A program made the translations under genes and the position numbers. Below the pieces are notes generated by a model that was not told the DNA's origin, did no database searches, and was given only the letters and a program-made list of their open reading frames with translations. This document shows positions 22,488-30,178 of a stretch of 33,332 nt of DNA, piece by piece. The stretch's first letter is position 1, and every line of letters begins with the position of its first letter. This DNA is from an uncultured Clostridia bacterium (GTDB lineage Bacteria > Bacillota > Clostridia > Oscillospirales > Oscillospiraceae): NCBI GenBank assembly GCA_945915065.1, contig CAMEER010000013.1, forward strand, positions 1-33,332, written 5' to 3'.

Positions 22488-23033
22488 ATGAACAAGACAA
22501 CGAAGTACGCGGGAACCCAGACTGAGAAAAACCTGATGGCGGCCTTTTCCGGCGAATCGGAAGCCCGGAACAAGTATACCTACTTTGCCTCCGTTGCCAA
22601 GAAGCAGGGCTTTGAGCAGATCGCGGCGCTGTTTCTGAAGACGGCCGAGAACGAGAAGGAACACGCCAAGCTGTGGTTCAAGGAGCTGCAGGGCATCGGC
22701 GACACGGCGGAGAACCTGCTGTCTGCCGCTGAGGGCGAGAACTACGAGTGGACGGATATGTACGACGGTTTTGCCAAGACCGCCGAGGAGGAAGGCTTCC
22801 CTGAGCTGGCCGCCCGCTTCCGTCTGGTGGCCGCCATTGAGAAGCACCACGAGGAGCGCTACCGTGCGCTGCTGCACAATGTGGAGATGGCTGAGGTCTT
22901 TGCCAAGAGCGAGGTCAAGGTATGGGAGTGCCGCAACTGCGGCCATATCGTGGTGGGTGAAAAGGCCCCTGAGATCTGCCCCACCTGCAACCACCCCCAG
23001 AGCTATTTCGAGATCCACGCGGAGAACTATTAA
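22488..23033 (+). CDS. rbr: Rubrerythrin
   Basis: Cytosolic non-haem iron peroxidase that reduces hydrogen peroxide in anaerobes. 181 residues: a ferritin-like four-helix domain with two ExxH iron motifs (Glu56-His59 and Glu118-His121) and Glu24 as further ligand, then a C-terminal rubredoxin-like domain with Cys148, Cys151, Cys164 and Cys167 (CRNCGH and CPTCNH). AAAGGAAA precedes the ATG. It shares a promoter with the Fur-like regulator and is followed by a strong terminator, forming a two-gene peroxide-defence operon. Confidence 0.96.
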   Translation: MNKTTKYAGTQTEKNLMAAFSGESEARNKYTYFASVAKKQGFEQIAALFLKTAENEKEHAKLWFKELQGIGDTAENLLSAAEGENYEWTDMYDGFAKTAEEEGFPELAARFRLVAAIEKHHEERYRALLHNVEMAEVFAKSEVKVWECRNCGHIVVGEKAPEICPTCNHPQSYFEIHAENY

Positions 23034-23047
23034 GCCGCGAATCAAAC

Positions 23048-23086
23048 AAAAGGCAGGCAAGAGCAACCGCTCTTGCCTGCCTTTTT
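23048..23086 (+). terminator. Strong intrinsic terminator after rubrerythrin
   Basis: 17-bp perfect stem (arms 23048-23064 and 23069-23085), loop AACC, T run on the plus side and A run on the minus side. It can also end the convergent amidohydrolase transcript, whose stop lies 23 bp away. Confidence 0.92.
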
Positions 23087-23108
23087 GCAGCAATGAACCA
23101 CCGTATTC

Positions 23109-24317
23109 TTACAAATGCTCCTCCAGCCAGCGGGCGGCGAAGTACGCATACGCGGCGCTGCCCCGATACAGGATGCTGTCGTCGAAGGTCACCTTGGGAT
23201 GGTGCTGGGAATAGGCATACCCCTCCTTGGGGCTGCCGGCGGACAGAAACATTCCCACGGTGGGGACCTTGCAGCTGACGAAGGCGAAATCCTCGCTGCC
23301 GCCGCCCACCTTCGGGCCGCCCAGCGCCGCCATGGACATGGCGCCGTCGCCCAGCAGCTCCTTCATATAGCCCAGTCCGCACTCTGACAGCGCTCCGTCT
23401 GCCAGCATCGGCGGGCAGAAATCAAAGAAGTCCACTGTAACCTCGGTACGCATGGCGCCGCCCACGCCCTGAGCGATCTCCCGGATGCGGGTCTTGATCT
23501 TTTCGTTCACCGCCAGGTCCGCCGTGCGGATGGTGCCCCGCATTTCCGCGGTGTCCGGAATGATGTTGGACGCGTCGCCGGCACGGAACATGCCGGTGGT
23601 AAACACACCGAACTCATCCGGGCCCAGTTCGCGGCTGCTGATCTCCTGCAAGGCCAGATGGATATGGGCGGCTGCGGTGATGGGGTCAACGGAAACGTGG
23701 GGCATGGCGCCGTGGCCGCCCTTTCCCTTCACCACGATCCGGTATTGCTGGCAGGACGCCATGCCGCTTCCGCCTTCGGGCACCAGCACTATGCCGGAGG
23801 GAAGCGGCAGTCCCGGCACCACATGGATCATCACGGCCGCGTCCACATGGGGATTTTCCAGCACGCCTGCGCCGATCATATCGTCGGCCCCCTGAAACAG
23901 CTCCTCGGCGGGCTGGAACATCAGCTTGACCGTGCCCTCCAGCTCATCCTCATGGGCTTTCAGCAGTCTGGCGGCGCCCAGCAGCATCGCCGTGTGCATA
24001 TCATGGCCGCAGCCGTGCATTCTGCCCGGCGTTTCGCTGCGATACTCCACCTCCGCTTCTTCCTCGATGGGCAGGGCGTCCATATCCGCACGGATCAGGA
24101 TCGTCCGGCCTTCCTTTTTGCCGCCGGCCAAGGCCACCAGGCCGCATTTGCCGCACTCCTGGGGTGTGTACCCCATTTCCGTCAGGTGGCGCTTGACGAG
24201 GGCTTTTGTCTCCTGCAGGTCAAAGCCTGTCTCCGGATGGCGGTGAATGGTGCGGCGGCACTGCAGCAGCTCCGGCTGAAGCTGTTTTGCCTCCTGTAAA
24301 AGATCCTGTGCAACCAT
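23109..24317 (-). CDS. M20-family amidohydrolase (N-acyl amino acid / hippurate hydrolase-like)
   Basis: Cytosolic metal-dependent amidohydrolase of 402 residues, family M20D. The metal-binding motifs ADMDALP and HGCGHDMH (with the Cys ligand), PAEE, and a later GGSEDFAF are clear. Relatives hydrolyse N-acyl amino acids (hippurate, indole-acetyl amino acids) or N-acetyl-diaminopimelate; the substrate here cannot be chosen from sequence. No signal peptide. GAGGTC precedes the ATG. It stands alone, convergent with rubrerythrin. Confidence 0.92.
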   Translation of the reverse strand: MVAQDLLQEAKQLQPELLQCRRTIHRHPETGFDLQETKALVKRHLTEMGYTPQECGKCGLVALAGGKKEGRTILIRADMDALPIEEEAEVEYRSETPGRMHGCGHDMHTAMLLGAARLLKAHEDELEGTVKLMFQPAEELFQGADDMIGAGVLENPHVDAAVMIHVVPGLPLPSGIVLVPEGGSGMASCQQYRIVVKGKGGHGAMPHVSVDPITAAAHIHLALQEISSRELGPDEFGVFTTGMFRAGDASNIIPDTAEMRGTIRTADLAVNEKIKTRIREIAQGVGGAMRTEVTVDFFDFCPPMLADGALSECGLGYMKELLGDGAMSMAALGGPKVGGGSEDFAFVSCKVPTVGMFLSAGSPKEGYAYSQHHPKVTFDDSILYRGSAAYAYFAARWLEEHL

Positions 24318-24373
24318 AAAAAATGACCTCTTTTCCTACTGATTGTTGTCAATGCCTGACGCGGTTCACAATG

Positions 24374-24402
24374 AGGGGCGGTGCCGCCGCACCGCCCCTT
24401 TT
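24374..24402 (+). terminator. Terminator-like hairpin with T run
   Basis: 11-bp GC-rich stem (arms 24374-24384 and 24389-24399), loop CGCC, TTTT directly after on the plus strand. No plus-strand gene ends here, so its client is unclear. It lies between two minus-strand genes, on whose transcript it would be a hairpin without a U tract. Confidence 0.5.
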
Positions 24403-24505
24403 CGACGCTGTGACCTGCCGCGCATTATAATACTGTCATACATGAGTATTTCCGGCGAACTGTCGGCATATTCTCCCATATGGAGAGAGCCTGACCGTTG
24501 GGCGG

Positions 24506-25102
24506 TCAGGCAGTCGGATCGAAATAGCTTACCTCGCCGTTTTGAACGGCGTTCTTTCCCTGAGAGATGGCGGAACGCAGTGTATTCAGGTCAGGCGGAA
24601 TGTCCTGGGGACAAACCAGCGTTCCGGTTTTTTCCTCCATTTCGTAGTTCTCCAGAATGACTCTGGAGGCGGTGACTCTGGAGCGCATGGATGTGTGGCA
24701 ATGGGCGGTGAACATCTGCAGCAGGGAATGCCACGAGCTGCCGTGATGGCCGCTCATGAGGAACAGCAGCTCCTTCTTTTCCGCTGCCGACGATTGCCGG
24801 ATCAGCAGGATCAGCGCTTTTTCGACTGCGTCCTCATTGTCGAAGGCCTGCGGCGTTCCGAAGGTGTCGGGGTAGAGGAATGCCAGATAGTAGGGCATGG
24901 GATTCAGCCCCAGCACACGGAACCACTCGCAGCCCTGAAACAGGTCGGGGGAGCTGGTACCCTTCTCCCAGTTCTGAATGGTTTTTTTGGACACCCCCAG
25001 ACTCAGCGCCATATACTCCTGTGATTTTTTTGCGTCAGCCCTTGACTGCCACCAAATTTTGGAAAAGCGTTTTACCCGGTCAATTCTGGATTCTTCGATC
25101 AT
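24506..25102 (-). CDS. XRE-family helix-turn-helix regulator
   Basis: 198 residues. An N-terminal Cro/CI-type helix-turn-helix (about 25-58) shows the usual pattern SQEYMALSLGVSKKTIQNWE, followed by an about 140-residue C-terminal part of unknown function (helical, with GHHGSSWHSLLQM). GGAGG lies five bases before the ATG, with a TATAAT at 25126-25131 as possible -10 and no good -35. The stop codon lies within an inverted repeat (24489-24511) that may help end the transcript. It is a single gene; the nearest candidate target is the divergent small gene at 25374 or itself. Confidence 0.82.
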   Translation of the reverse strand: MIEESRIDRVKRFSKIWWQSRADAKKSQEYMALSLGVSKKTIQNWEKGTSSPDLFQGCEWFRVLGLNPMPYYLAFLYPDTFGTPQAFDNEDAVEKALILLIRQSSAAEKKELLFLMSGHHGSSWHSLLQMFTAHCHTSMRSRVTASRVILENYEMEEKTGTLVCPQDIPPDLNTLRSAISQGKNAVQNGEVSYFDPTA

Positions 25103-25373
25103 GTTTTCCTCCGTCGTTTTTGTTTATTATAAGCAAATTCCTTCTCCATATTTCTTGGCGGAGGAGAAAAAATTTTCTTCCCTTTTCCGAAAAAAATCAG
25201 CGCGACCAGAGAGGCGCACAAGCAGGAAAAAAGCAAGCCGTTATTTTCGGCGTCTATTTGCTTCAAAAAAGGTAACTTACGCATCCTGACAAAAAAACTG
25301 AGTGCGAGTACCATACATTTTAGACAATTTTACAGGAAAACAAAGGCTTTGTCAACGGGGAGAGAGAAAGAAA

Positions 25374-25610
25374 ATGGATTATTGGCAGTATAAAACGCAG
25401 TTGGAACAGCGGTATCATCCTGAGCGCGGCCATTACAGCACCTACATGCTGCTGGCAAGACGGCGAATACCAACCGGTTGGGAGAAAATCGAGATCATAC
25501 ACGACGTCACCACAAAATACCATCTGGCCAAAAAGATCGCCTCCTTATGTACCAAATACCAGGCGTCACCCAAATACATGCGGGAATTTCTGGAGGGGAA
25601 GTCCCTGTAG
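25374..25610 (+). CDS. Small protein of unknown function (78 aa)
   Basis: 78 residues, basic and aromatic-rich at the N-terminus (MDYWQYKTQLEQRYHPERGH), without membrane helix or recognisable motif. The ATG at 25374 is preceded by GGGGAGAGA about ten bases upstream, and a strong terminator follows 20 bp after the stop. That supports a real short transcription unit. The in-frame extension to 25302 has no ribosome-binding site. I do not recognise the family. It is divergent from the XRE regulator, a common arrangement for a regulator and its target. Confidence 0.55.
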   Translation: MDYWQYKTQLEQRYHPERGHYSTYMLLARRRIPTGWEKIEIIHDVTTKYHLAKKIASLCTKYQASPKYMREFLEGKSL

Positions 25611-25630
25611 ACCGGGCGATGCAGAACGGC

Positions 25631-25663
25631 AAAAAACGGGTCTCGCTCAGAGACCCGTTTTTT
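25631..25663 (-). terminator. Bidirectional terminator between the small gene and cstA
   Basis: 14-bp perfect stem with flanking A6 and T6 (arms 25631-25644 and 25650-25663), loop GCTCA. It serves the convergent small gene on the plus strand and cstA on the minus strand. Confidence 0.9.
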
Positions 25664-25707
25664 GCTGAATGAGGTGAGAAACTTACAATGGTACAATGAG
25701 GGGGATG

Positions 25708-27435
25708 TTACTCCGCCTTGGCAGCGGTCTTCTTGTTGCGGCTGAGTGCCTTGATGCCCTCCACCACCAGAACGATGGCCAGAACCACCAGCAGCACAGC
25801 GATGATGCCGCGGATGTAGAACCACACCACGCCCTGACCGCCGGCGATGATACCGGTGATCTGTGCCTTGATGGTGAATGCCAGAGAGGTCAGGGTCACC
25901 ACCAGCATGAAGAACATGGGGAAGTAGAACATCTTGTTGCTGCGGCCGATCTTGCCCAGCCAGCAGCACACAGCCAGCAGACCCAGAGCAGCCAGCAGCT
26001 GGTTGGCAGCGCCGAACAGAGCCCAGATCTTGGCGTAACCGGTCATGCCCAGCGCAACGCCGGCCACAACGGTGATAGCGGTGGCAACATAGGGATTGGT
26101 AATAACCTTCTTCCAGCCGGTCAGATCATCGCGGGTCTGGCCGGGCTCCAGGAAGAACTCCGCGAACATGTAACGGGCCAGACGGGTGGCGGTATCCACG
26201 GAAGTCAGGCAGAAAGCGGACACGGCCAGGATCAGCATGGAGTACACCACATTGTAGCAGCCGGCGCCGAAGACCTTGGAGAACATGGAAGCCAGACCGG
26301 TGGCGAACACGACGGTGGGGGTAACGGTGGTGCCGGCAGCATACTCTTTCCAGATGTAGCCGACAGCGCAGACAGAGATCAGAGCCAGAGCGCACTCGAT
26401 CAGCATGCCGCCGTAAGCGATGGGCTTGGCATCCTTTTCCTGATCCAGCTGCTTGGAGGTGGTGCCGGAACCGACCAGAGAGTGGAAACCGGACACAGCG
26501 CCGCAGGCGATGGTCACGAACAGAGCGGGGAACATATAGCCCAGGGAGGTGCCAGTGGGAGCCAGGGTATCCTTGAAGCCCAGGAAAGCGGGCATATCCA
26601 CCACGGGATGCGCGCCGATGATACCCACAACAGCCAGCACCATCATGCCGTACAGCAGGAAGGAGCTCAGATAGTCACGGGGCTGCAGCAGGATCCACAC
26701 AGGCGTGACGGATGCGATGGCAATGTACAGACCCACGATGATCATCCACACATTGTAGCTCAGATAGATGGGGTGCCAGTTCAGACCGATGACCATGCAG
26801 ATCACGATGCCGGCCACGCCGATAACGGTGGAGATGCCCAGAGGCGCGTTGCGGCGATAGACAAAGAAGCCGAACAGGATGGCCAGCAGGATGAACATGA
26901 TGGAGATGATGGCGGTGGAGGCATTGGCGGCGGAAGCAGCCTGATCCAGCACGCCGTCCACATAGGTGGCCTTGAAGGTGTTGGAAACGATGGAGGCGAA
27001 AGCGGCCACCACCAGGATCAGGGTCAGATACGCGAAGGTGATGAACAGCTTCTTGGCTCTGGCGCCGATGGCGTCACCGATGACCTCACCGATGGACTCA
27101 CCCTTGTGGCGGATGGAAGCGAACAGGGCGCCGAAGTCATGCACGCCGCCGAAGAAGATACCGCCGATCAGGACCCACAGCATCACGGGGACCCAACCGA
27201 ACACAGCGGCCTGAATGGGGCCGTTGATGGGGCCGGCGCCGGCGATGGAGGAGAAGTGATGGCCCATCAGCACAGGAGCCTTGGCAGGGCAGTAATCCTT
27301 GCCGTCTTCCATGGTATGAGCGGGAGTAATATGGGAGTTATCCACACCCCACTTCTTGGCCAGCCAACCGCCGTAGAAAATATAGCCTACGACCAGAACG
27401 GCACAGCCAATGATCAGGAACAAAGCAGCATTCAT
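25708..27435 (-). CDS. cstA: CstA-family carbon starvation protein (pyruvate/peptide transporter)
   Basis: Polytopic membrane transporter of 575 residues with about 15-16 helices. Family hallmarks are HHFSSIAGAGPINGP near residue 60 and SGFHSLVGSGTTSKQLD in the middle. In enterobacteria CstA and BtsT take up pyruvate and CstA also peptides; for this shorter Firmicute form the substrate is inferred. AGGAGAG precedes the ATG, which overlaps the stop of the small gene upstream by four bases, so the two are coupled. The codon choice is strongly biased compared with neighbours, consistent with high expression. A cre-like site lies in the operon leader. Confidence 0.93.
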   Translation of the reverse strand: MNAALFLIIGCAVLVVGYIFYGGWLAKKWGVDNSHITPAHTMEDGKDYCPAKAPVLMGHHFSSIAGAGPINGPIQAAVFGWVPVMLWVLIGGIFFGGVHDFGALFASIRHKGESIGEVIGDAIGARAKKLFITFAYLTLILVVAAFASIVSNTFKATYVDGVLDQAASAANASTAIISIMFILLAILFGFFVYRRNAPLGISTVIGVAGIVICMVIGLNWHPIYLSYNVWMIIVGLYIAIASVTPVWILLQPRDYLSSFLLYGMMVLAVVGIIGAHPVVDMPAFLGFKDTLAPTGTSLGYMFPALFVTIACGAVSGFHSLVGSGTTSKQLDQEKDAKPIAYGGMLIECALALISVCAVGYIWKEYAAGTTVTPTVVFATGLASMFSKVFGAGCYNVVYSMLILAVSAFCLTSVDTATRLARYMFAEFFLEPGQTRDDLTGWKKVITNPYVATAITVVAGVALGMTGYAKIWALFGAANQLLAALGLLAVCCWLGKIGRSNKMFYFPMFFMLVVTLTSLAFTIKAQITGIIAGGQGVVWFYIRGIIAVLLVVLAIVLVVEGIKALSRNKKTAAKAE

Positions 27436-27971
27436 AAAGCTCTCTCCTTTCTGAACAATTTTTTCTTTTGCTTATGAAACAGGCCTCGGTTGAGAACCTG
27501 TGCTGCACTGTGTCCGCTGCGGTTGGTGCTGACCGATTCTTCCGACAGCACCGCCAGAGCGGTATGAAAATCCATCCAGCCCCAATAGGACATGCGGAAG
27601 CTTTTATAGAGCTTGCAGCGCTTCAGCGCTTTCCGCGCCTCCTCGTCGCAGCTGTCGCAGACGAACAGGGCCGTGATGTAGGTGTACATGTGATTGGGGC
27701 CGGGCTTGACACGGGCCATGCCTTTGTCATAGGCCAGTTTTTCACAGGCGTCGTAGATCTCCTTCGTCAGGTGGGGCACGCTGAACAGATAGACATACTC
27801 AAAGCTGTTGGCTTCCCAGAGCTTGGCTTTTTTGGACAGCACGTATTTGGAACTGTATGCATAAAAATCCATCTGGGCGGCCAGCGGCAGCTCGTCCTCA
27901 CCACAGAGCTGCACATCGAAAGTGCTCTGATAGATCTCGCACAAGCGCTGCACGGCATCTTCCCGTGTCAT
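27432..27971 (-). CDS. Unknown protein co-translated with cstA
   Basis: 179-residue soluble protein rich in Tyr, Lys and Cys, with segments such as YAYSSKYVLSKKAKLWEA and MSYWGWMDFHTAL and a CDSC pair. No membrane helix, signal peptide or known catalytic motif. The ATG at 27971 has GGTGGAG four bases upstream; an in-frame ATG at 28004 lacks one. It ends inside the start of cstA (ATGA), so it is part of the same operon and may modulate or support the transporter, but I do not recognise a characterised family. Confidence 0.78.
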   Translation of the reverse strand: MTREDAVQRLCEIYQSTFDVQLCGEDELPLAAQMDFYAYSSKYVLSKKAKLWEANSFEYVYLFSVPHLTKEIYDACEKLAYDKGMARVKPGPNHMYTYITALFVCDSCDEEARKALKRCKLYKSFRMSYWGWMDFHTALAVLSEESVSTNRSGHSAAQVLNRGLFHKQKKKLFRKERAL

Positions 27972-28076
27972 TCTGCTCCACCGTCCTTTCCCTGTATGCG
28001 GCAAACGCGCCGCCGCAGTTCTTTCGCGGTTTTAAGCGCAAAAGAAACTAAGGAGAAAAGTTATATTTTCTCCTGA

Positions 28077-28090
28077 CGAAAACGTTACCG
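28077..28090 (-). promoter_or_regulatory. cre-like catabolite repression site
   Basis: CGAAAACGTTACCG shares the GAAAnCGTT core with the CcpA cre consensus but differs at the outer positions. It lies about 20-30 nt downstream of the predicted start of the cstA operon, where CcpA would act as a roadblock. Carbon-dependent control of a pyruvate/peptide transporter would be sensible. Confidence 0.4.
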
Positions 28091-28113
28091 ATATCTGAAA
28101 AATCATGTTCCAT

Positions 28114-28142
28114 ACTATACGCCTGTTGATTTTGAATTGCAA
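28114..28142 (-). promoter_or_regulatory. Sigma-A promoter of the unknown gene-cstA operon
   Basis: On the minus strand TTGCAA (28137-28142), 17-bp spacer, TATAGT (28114-28119). Start expected near 28107, leaving a leader of about 135 nt. Confidence 0.7.
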
Positions 28143-28202
28143 GACGGAAAAATTCACAAGATTTTCACAGAAAGTTTATCTATTTTTTCTGTCAACTCCA
28201 TA

Positions 28203-28231
28203 TTGAATTTATCAATAAGCAGTGATAAAAT
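28203..28231 (+). promoter_or_regulatory. Isolated sigma-A-like promoter ahead of a terminator
   Basis: TTGAAT (28203-28208), 17-bp spacer, TAAAAT (28226-28231). The predicted start near 28238 lies only about 27 bp before a strong terminator, so the product would be an RNA of about 50 nt without a reading frame. Confidence 0.45.
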
Positions 28232-28264
28232 TAAATCGTATCGCACTCTATTGAACGGGAAAAC

Positions 28265-28291
28265 AAAAAAGGCCGGTTTCCGGCCTTTTTT
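28265..28291 (+). terminator. Symmetric intrinsic terminator
   Basis: 12-bp perfect stem AAAAAAGGCCGG with loop TTT and T6 after it. No protein gene ends near it on either strand. It may terminate the putative short RNA, or shield the two divergent promoters from each other. Confidence 0.88.
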
Positions 28292-28333
28292 GTGTATAAA
28301 GATGCGATAAACGGATAATGTGCAAAATAATGA

Positions 28334-28362
28334 TTGACATATGGAAAGCGAGATATTATAAT
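28334..28362 (+). promoter_or_regulatory. Perfect sigma-A promoter of mgtC
   Basis: TTGACA (28334-28339), 17-bp spacer, TATAAT (28357-28362). Start near 28369, giving a leader of about 89 nt. I saw no clear magnesium riboswitch in the leader. Confidence 0.88.
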
Positions 28363-28457
28363 CACGGAATCACACGCACCGGCGTACAGTTTGTATGGGG
28401 TAAGAACGTTTTTTCTGCCGCGGGACGCGAAGTATTTTGTCAGAAAGGAGTCTGTAT

Positions 28458-29171
28458 ATGCTTTCCGGTTTTTCCAGTTATTTACCTGAGGATCTTTTGA
28501 CGGTCTGGGATAATCTTGAGTTTCTCATCCGGATCCTGATGGCGGCGCTGCTGGGCCTGATGATCGGGTTGGAGCGTTCCCGGCGGCAGAAGGACGCCGG
28601 GATCCGGACCCACTGCATCATCGCCGTGACCTCTGCCACCATCATGATCCTGTCAAAGTACGCCTTTATGGATATCGCTTCGGTAGACGGTCTGCGGAGT
28701 GCTGACCCGGCTCGTATTGCCGCCCAGGTGGTCAGCGGCATCTCCTTCCTGGGGGCGGGCGTGATTTTCAAGGATCGGAATTCCTCCTCCATCAAGGGGC
28801 TCACTACGGCGGCCGGCATGTGGGCCACCTCGGCGGTAGGACTGGCGGTGGGCGCGGGATTGTACTGGCTGGGCGTCATCGAGACGGCAGTGGTGGTCAT
28901 CAGCCAGACGGTGCTGCACAGGTTTCCGGTTGCCAACGATGCCGTGAGCACGCAGGAGCTGTGCATCCGCATGGCCGATACACCGGAGATGTACCGCTGC
29001 GTTCAGGCGTTTATTGAGCGCCACGGCGGTCGTGTGGAGCACAGCGACACGATCAGGAAGGACGATGTGCTGGAGATGAAAATGACCGTCCGCTGCCAGG
29101 AGCCTATCACACAGGAGGAGAGCATGGCGCTGATGGCGGAGAACAAGGATATCTTCCGCATCAGCGTGTGA
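28458..29171 (+). CDS. MgtC/SapB family membrane protein
   Basis: 237 residues: an N-terminal domain with four to five membrane helices carrying the MgtC signature (GLMIGLERSRRQKDAGIRTH and GISFLGAGVIFKDRNSS...GLTTAAGMW), and a cytoplasmic C-terminal ACT-like domain (about 165-237). MgtC proteins inhibit F-type ATP synthase and aid survival under low magnesium or acid in some pathogens. In gut Firmicutes their role is undefined. AGAAAGGAG lies seven bases before the ATG. Monocistronic, with a perfect promoter upstream and a terminator downstream. Confidence 0.92.
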   Translation: MLSGFSSYLPEDLLTVWDNLEFLIRILMAALLGLMIGLERSRRQKDAGIRTHCIIAVTSATIMILSKYAFMDIASVDGLRSADPARIAAQVVSGISFLGAGVIFKDRNSSSIKGLTTAAGMWATSAVGLAVGAGLYWLGVIETAVVVISQTVLHRFPVANDAVSTQELCIRMADTPEMYRCVQAFIERHGGRVEHSDTIRKDDVLEMKMTVRCQEPITQEESMALMAENKDIFRISV

Positions 29172-29202
29172 GGGAGCTGTATCAGTTATTCTATACCATA
29201 AG

Positions 29203-29235
29203 AAAAGCGCTCTGTCCCATGGGCAGAGCGCTTTT
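29203..29235 (+). terminator. Intrinsic terminator after mgtC
   Basis: 12-bp stem AAAAGCGCTCTG (29203-29214) with its complement at 29224-29235, T4 at the end. A short CCC/GGG pairing in the loop extends it. Confidence 0.9.
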
Positions 29236-29238
29236 GAC

Positions 29239-29270
29239 GTACATAGGGACTTCCCGTAGCCGCATAGCCT
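29239..29270 (+). promoter_or_regulatory. Possible sigma-E-type sporulation promoter of sigK
   Basis: GTACATAG (29239-29246) and CATAGCCT (29263-29270), 16 bp apart, partly match the mother-cell sigma-E consensus (CATA-type -35 and -10). sigK is sigma-E-dependent in Bacillus. An inverted repeat (29250-29259 with 29269-29279) overlaps the -10. The match is imperfect. Confidence 0.35.
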
Positions 29271-29291
29271 ACAGGGAAGGGAGGGATAGGC

Positions 29292-29498
29292 ATGTTGAGC
29301 GCGGCGCTGCTGCTGATCTGCCAGAGCCTGTTTTGGCAGCTGCATCTGGCAGGCAGCAGCGGGTCATTTCCGAAGCCGCTGACAGCGGAGGAGGAACAGG
29401 CGTATCTGGAACGGTGTGCCCAGGGCGATCTGGACGCCCGCAATGTGCTGGTGGAGCGCAACCTGCGCCTTGTGGCACACATTATCAAGAACGGTTGA
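29292..29498 (+). CDS. sigK: N-terminal fragment of pro-sigma-K (interrupted sigK)
   Basis: 68 residues that match the start of the late mother-cell sigma factor pro-sigma-K: a hydrophobic pro-sequence (about 1-20), then FPKPLTAEEEQAYLERCAQG and the region 2.1 stretch ARNVLVERNLRLVAHIIK. Family similarity stops at residue 66 and a stop codon follows two codons later; a complete protein has about 230 residues. GGGAGG lies seven bases before the ATG, so the 5' end is intact. The DNA behind it is unrelated and more AT-rich. No 3' half is in the window. Either a mobile element sits in the gene, as the excisable skin elements do in B. subtilis and C. difficile, or the gene is permanently broken. 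Confidence 0.85.
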   Translation: MLSAALLLICQSLFWQLHLAGSSGSFPKPLTAEEEQAYLERCAQGDLDARNVLVERNLRLVAHIIKNG

Positions 29499-30178
29499 AG
29501 CAAACGGAAAGAGAGCCGGAAAAGCCTGTACTGATGCGGCTTTGCGGGAATTGATAAGAGATAAAGCAAAAGGAAAGACCTTCTGGCACAGCAGTGGACA
29601 AGCTGTATTCTGCGACTACAACAGGGATGTGACCATCTGCTGGGAGGTAGTTTTGTAGCGGAGATGTGAGCGGCAAGACAATCGCAGCGATAATAGGGTG
29701 TTGACAGCTTCGGACGTTGCGTGGTCTATTATCCGGTAACTGCGTTTTTCCTAATCCTGTCGAAAAACAGCCTGATATGTCTCGTCTCTGGAAGGCATCC
29801 GGTTGCAGATTTGTACGTGTAATGGCTGTACAGACGTCCTCGATTATGGCAGTATACTATCTGGTTTTCGCCGCTGGCTCCGTTTTGATCTGACTGGAAT
29901 GGTGATTACGAGTTGAGCGAGGCTCAATATTATATCCAAGCTATCATTCCGGAATTGCTGCCACAAATCTTTCTGTTTACCACAATTGTGGTGAAATATT
30001 CCTATAATCGCATAACAACCAAGCTAAAGGACAACATAGATTCTTTATAAGGTTAGGGTATTCTTCCTTTCCTGGGTGGATATAATGAACTGGGAAGATG
30101 TTCTTTGGACTTGATTTTCTCATCAATTTCGAGTAAAATAAAATTAGACTTTAGATTTCTCGGATTGAGGTGTTTTCA
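29499..30178. other. Gene-poor stretch after the sigK break
   Basis: No reading frame here is convincing. A frame crossing the break (to 29658) encodes about 55 residues of no recognised family and has no ribosome-binding site. A perfect 14-bp palindrome, ACCACAATTGTGGT, lies at 29979-29992. The right end holds the promoter of the ATPase gene. The rest looks like decayed sequence. Confidence 0.55.
30111..30139 (+). promoter_or_regulatory. Promoter of the plus-strand AAA ATPase gene
   Basis: TTGATT (30111-30116), 17-bp spacer, TAAAAT (30134-30139). Start near 30146, about 33 nt before the TTG start codon. Confidence 0.6.

Larger units (their letters stand above)
27972..28457. other. Divergent regulatory interval between the cstA operon and mgtC
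   Basis: No gene is seen in these 486 bp. From left to right: the leader of the cstA operon with an inverted repeat (28052-28073) and a cre-like site, its promoter, an isolated plus-strand promoter-terminator pair, and the mgtC promoter and leader. Confidence 0.7.

Noticed and set aside
25099-25314. 71-codon minus-strand frame overlapping the XRE gene start by four bases
   Set aside because: The overlap looks operon-like and there is one hydrophobic stretch, but there is no ribosome-binding site at its start and no family resemblance; it probably spans the XRE promoter.
25696-27477. 593-codon plus-strand open frame opposite cstA
   Set aside because: Composition of repeated Gly, His, Asp and Gln is typical of the complement of a biased membrane-protein gene; cstA itself is certain.
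28369-28457. Magnesium-sensing riboswitch in the mgtC leader
   Set aside because: The leader is only about 89 nt and shows no M-box-like set of helices or terminator/antiterminator choice.
29416-29658. Frame crossing the sigK break, 80 codons
   Set aside because: Its first half is the wrong frame of sigK and its second half has no start signal or recognised similarity. It might be a relic of an element gene but cannot be supported.
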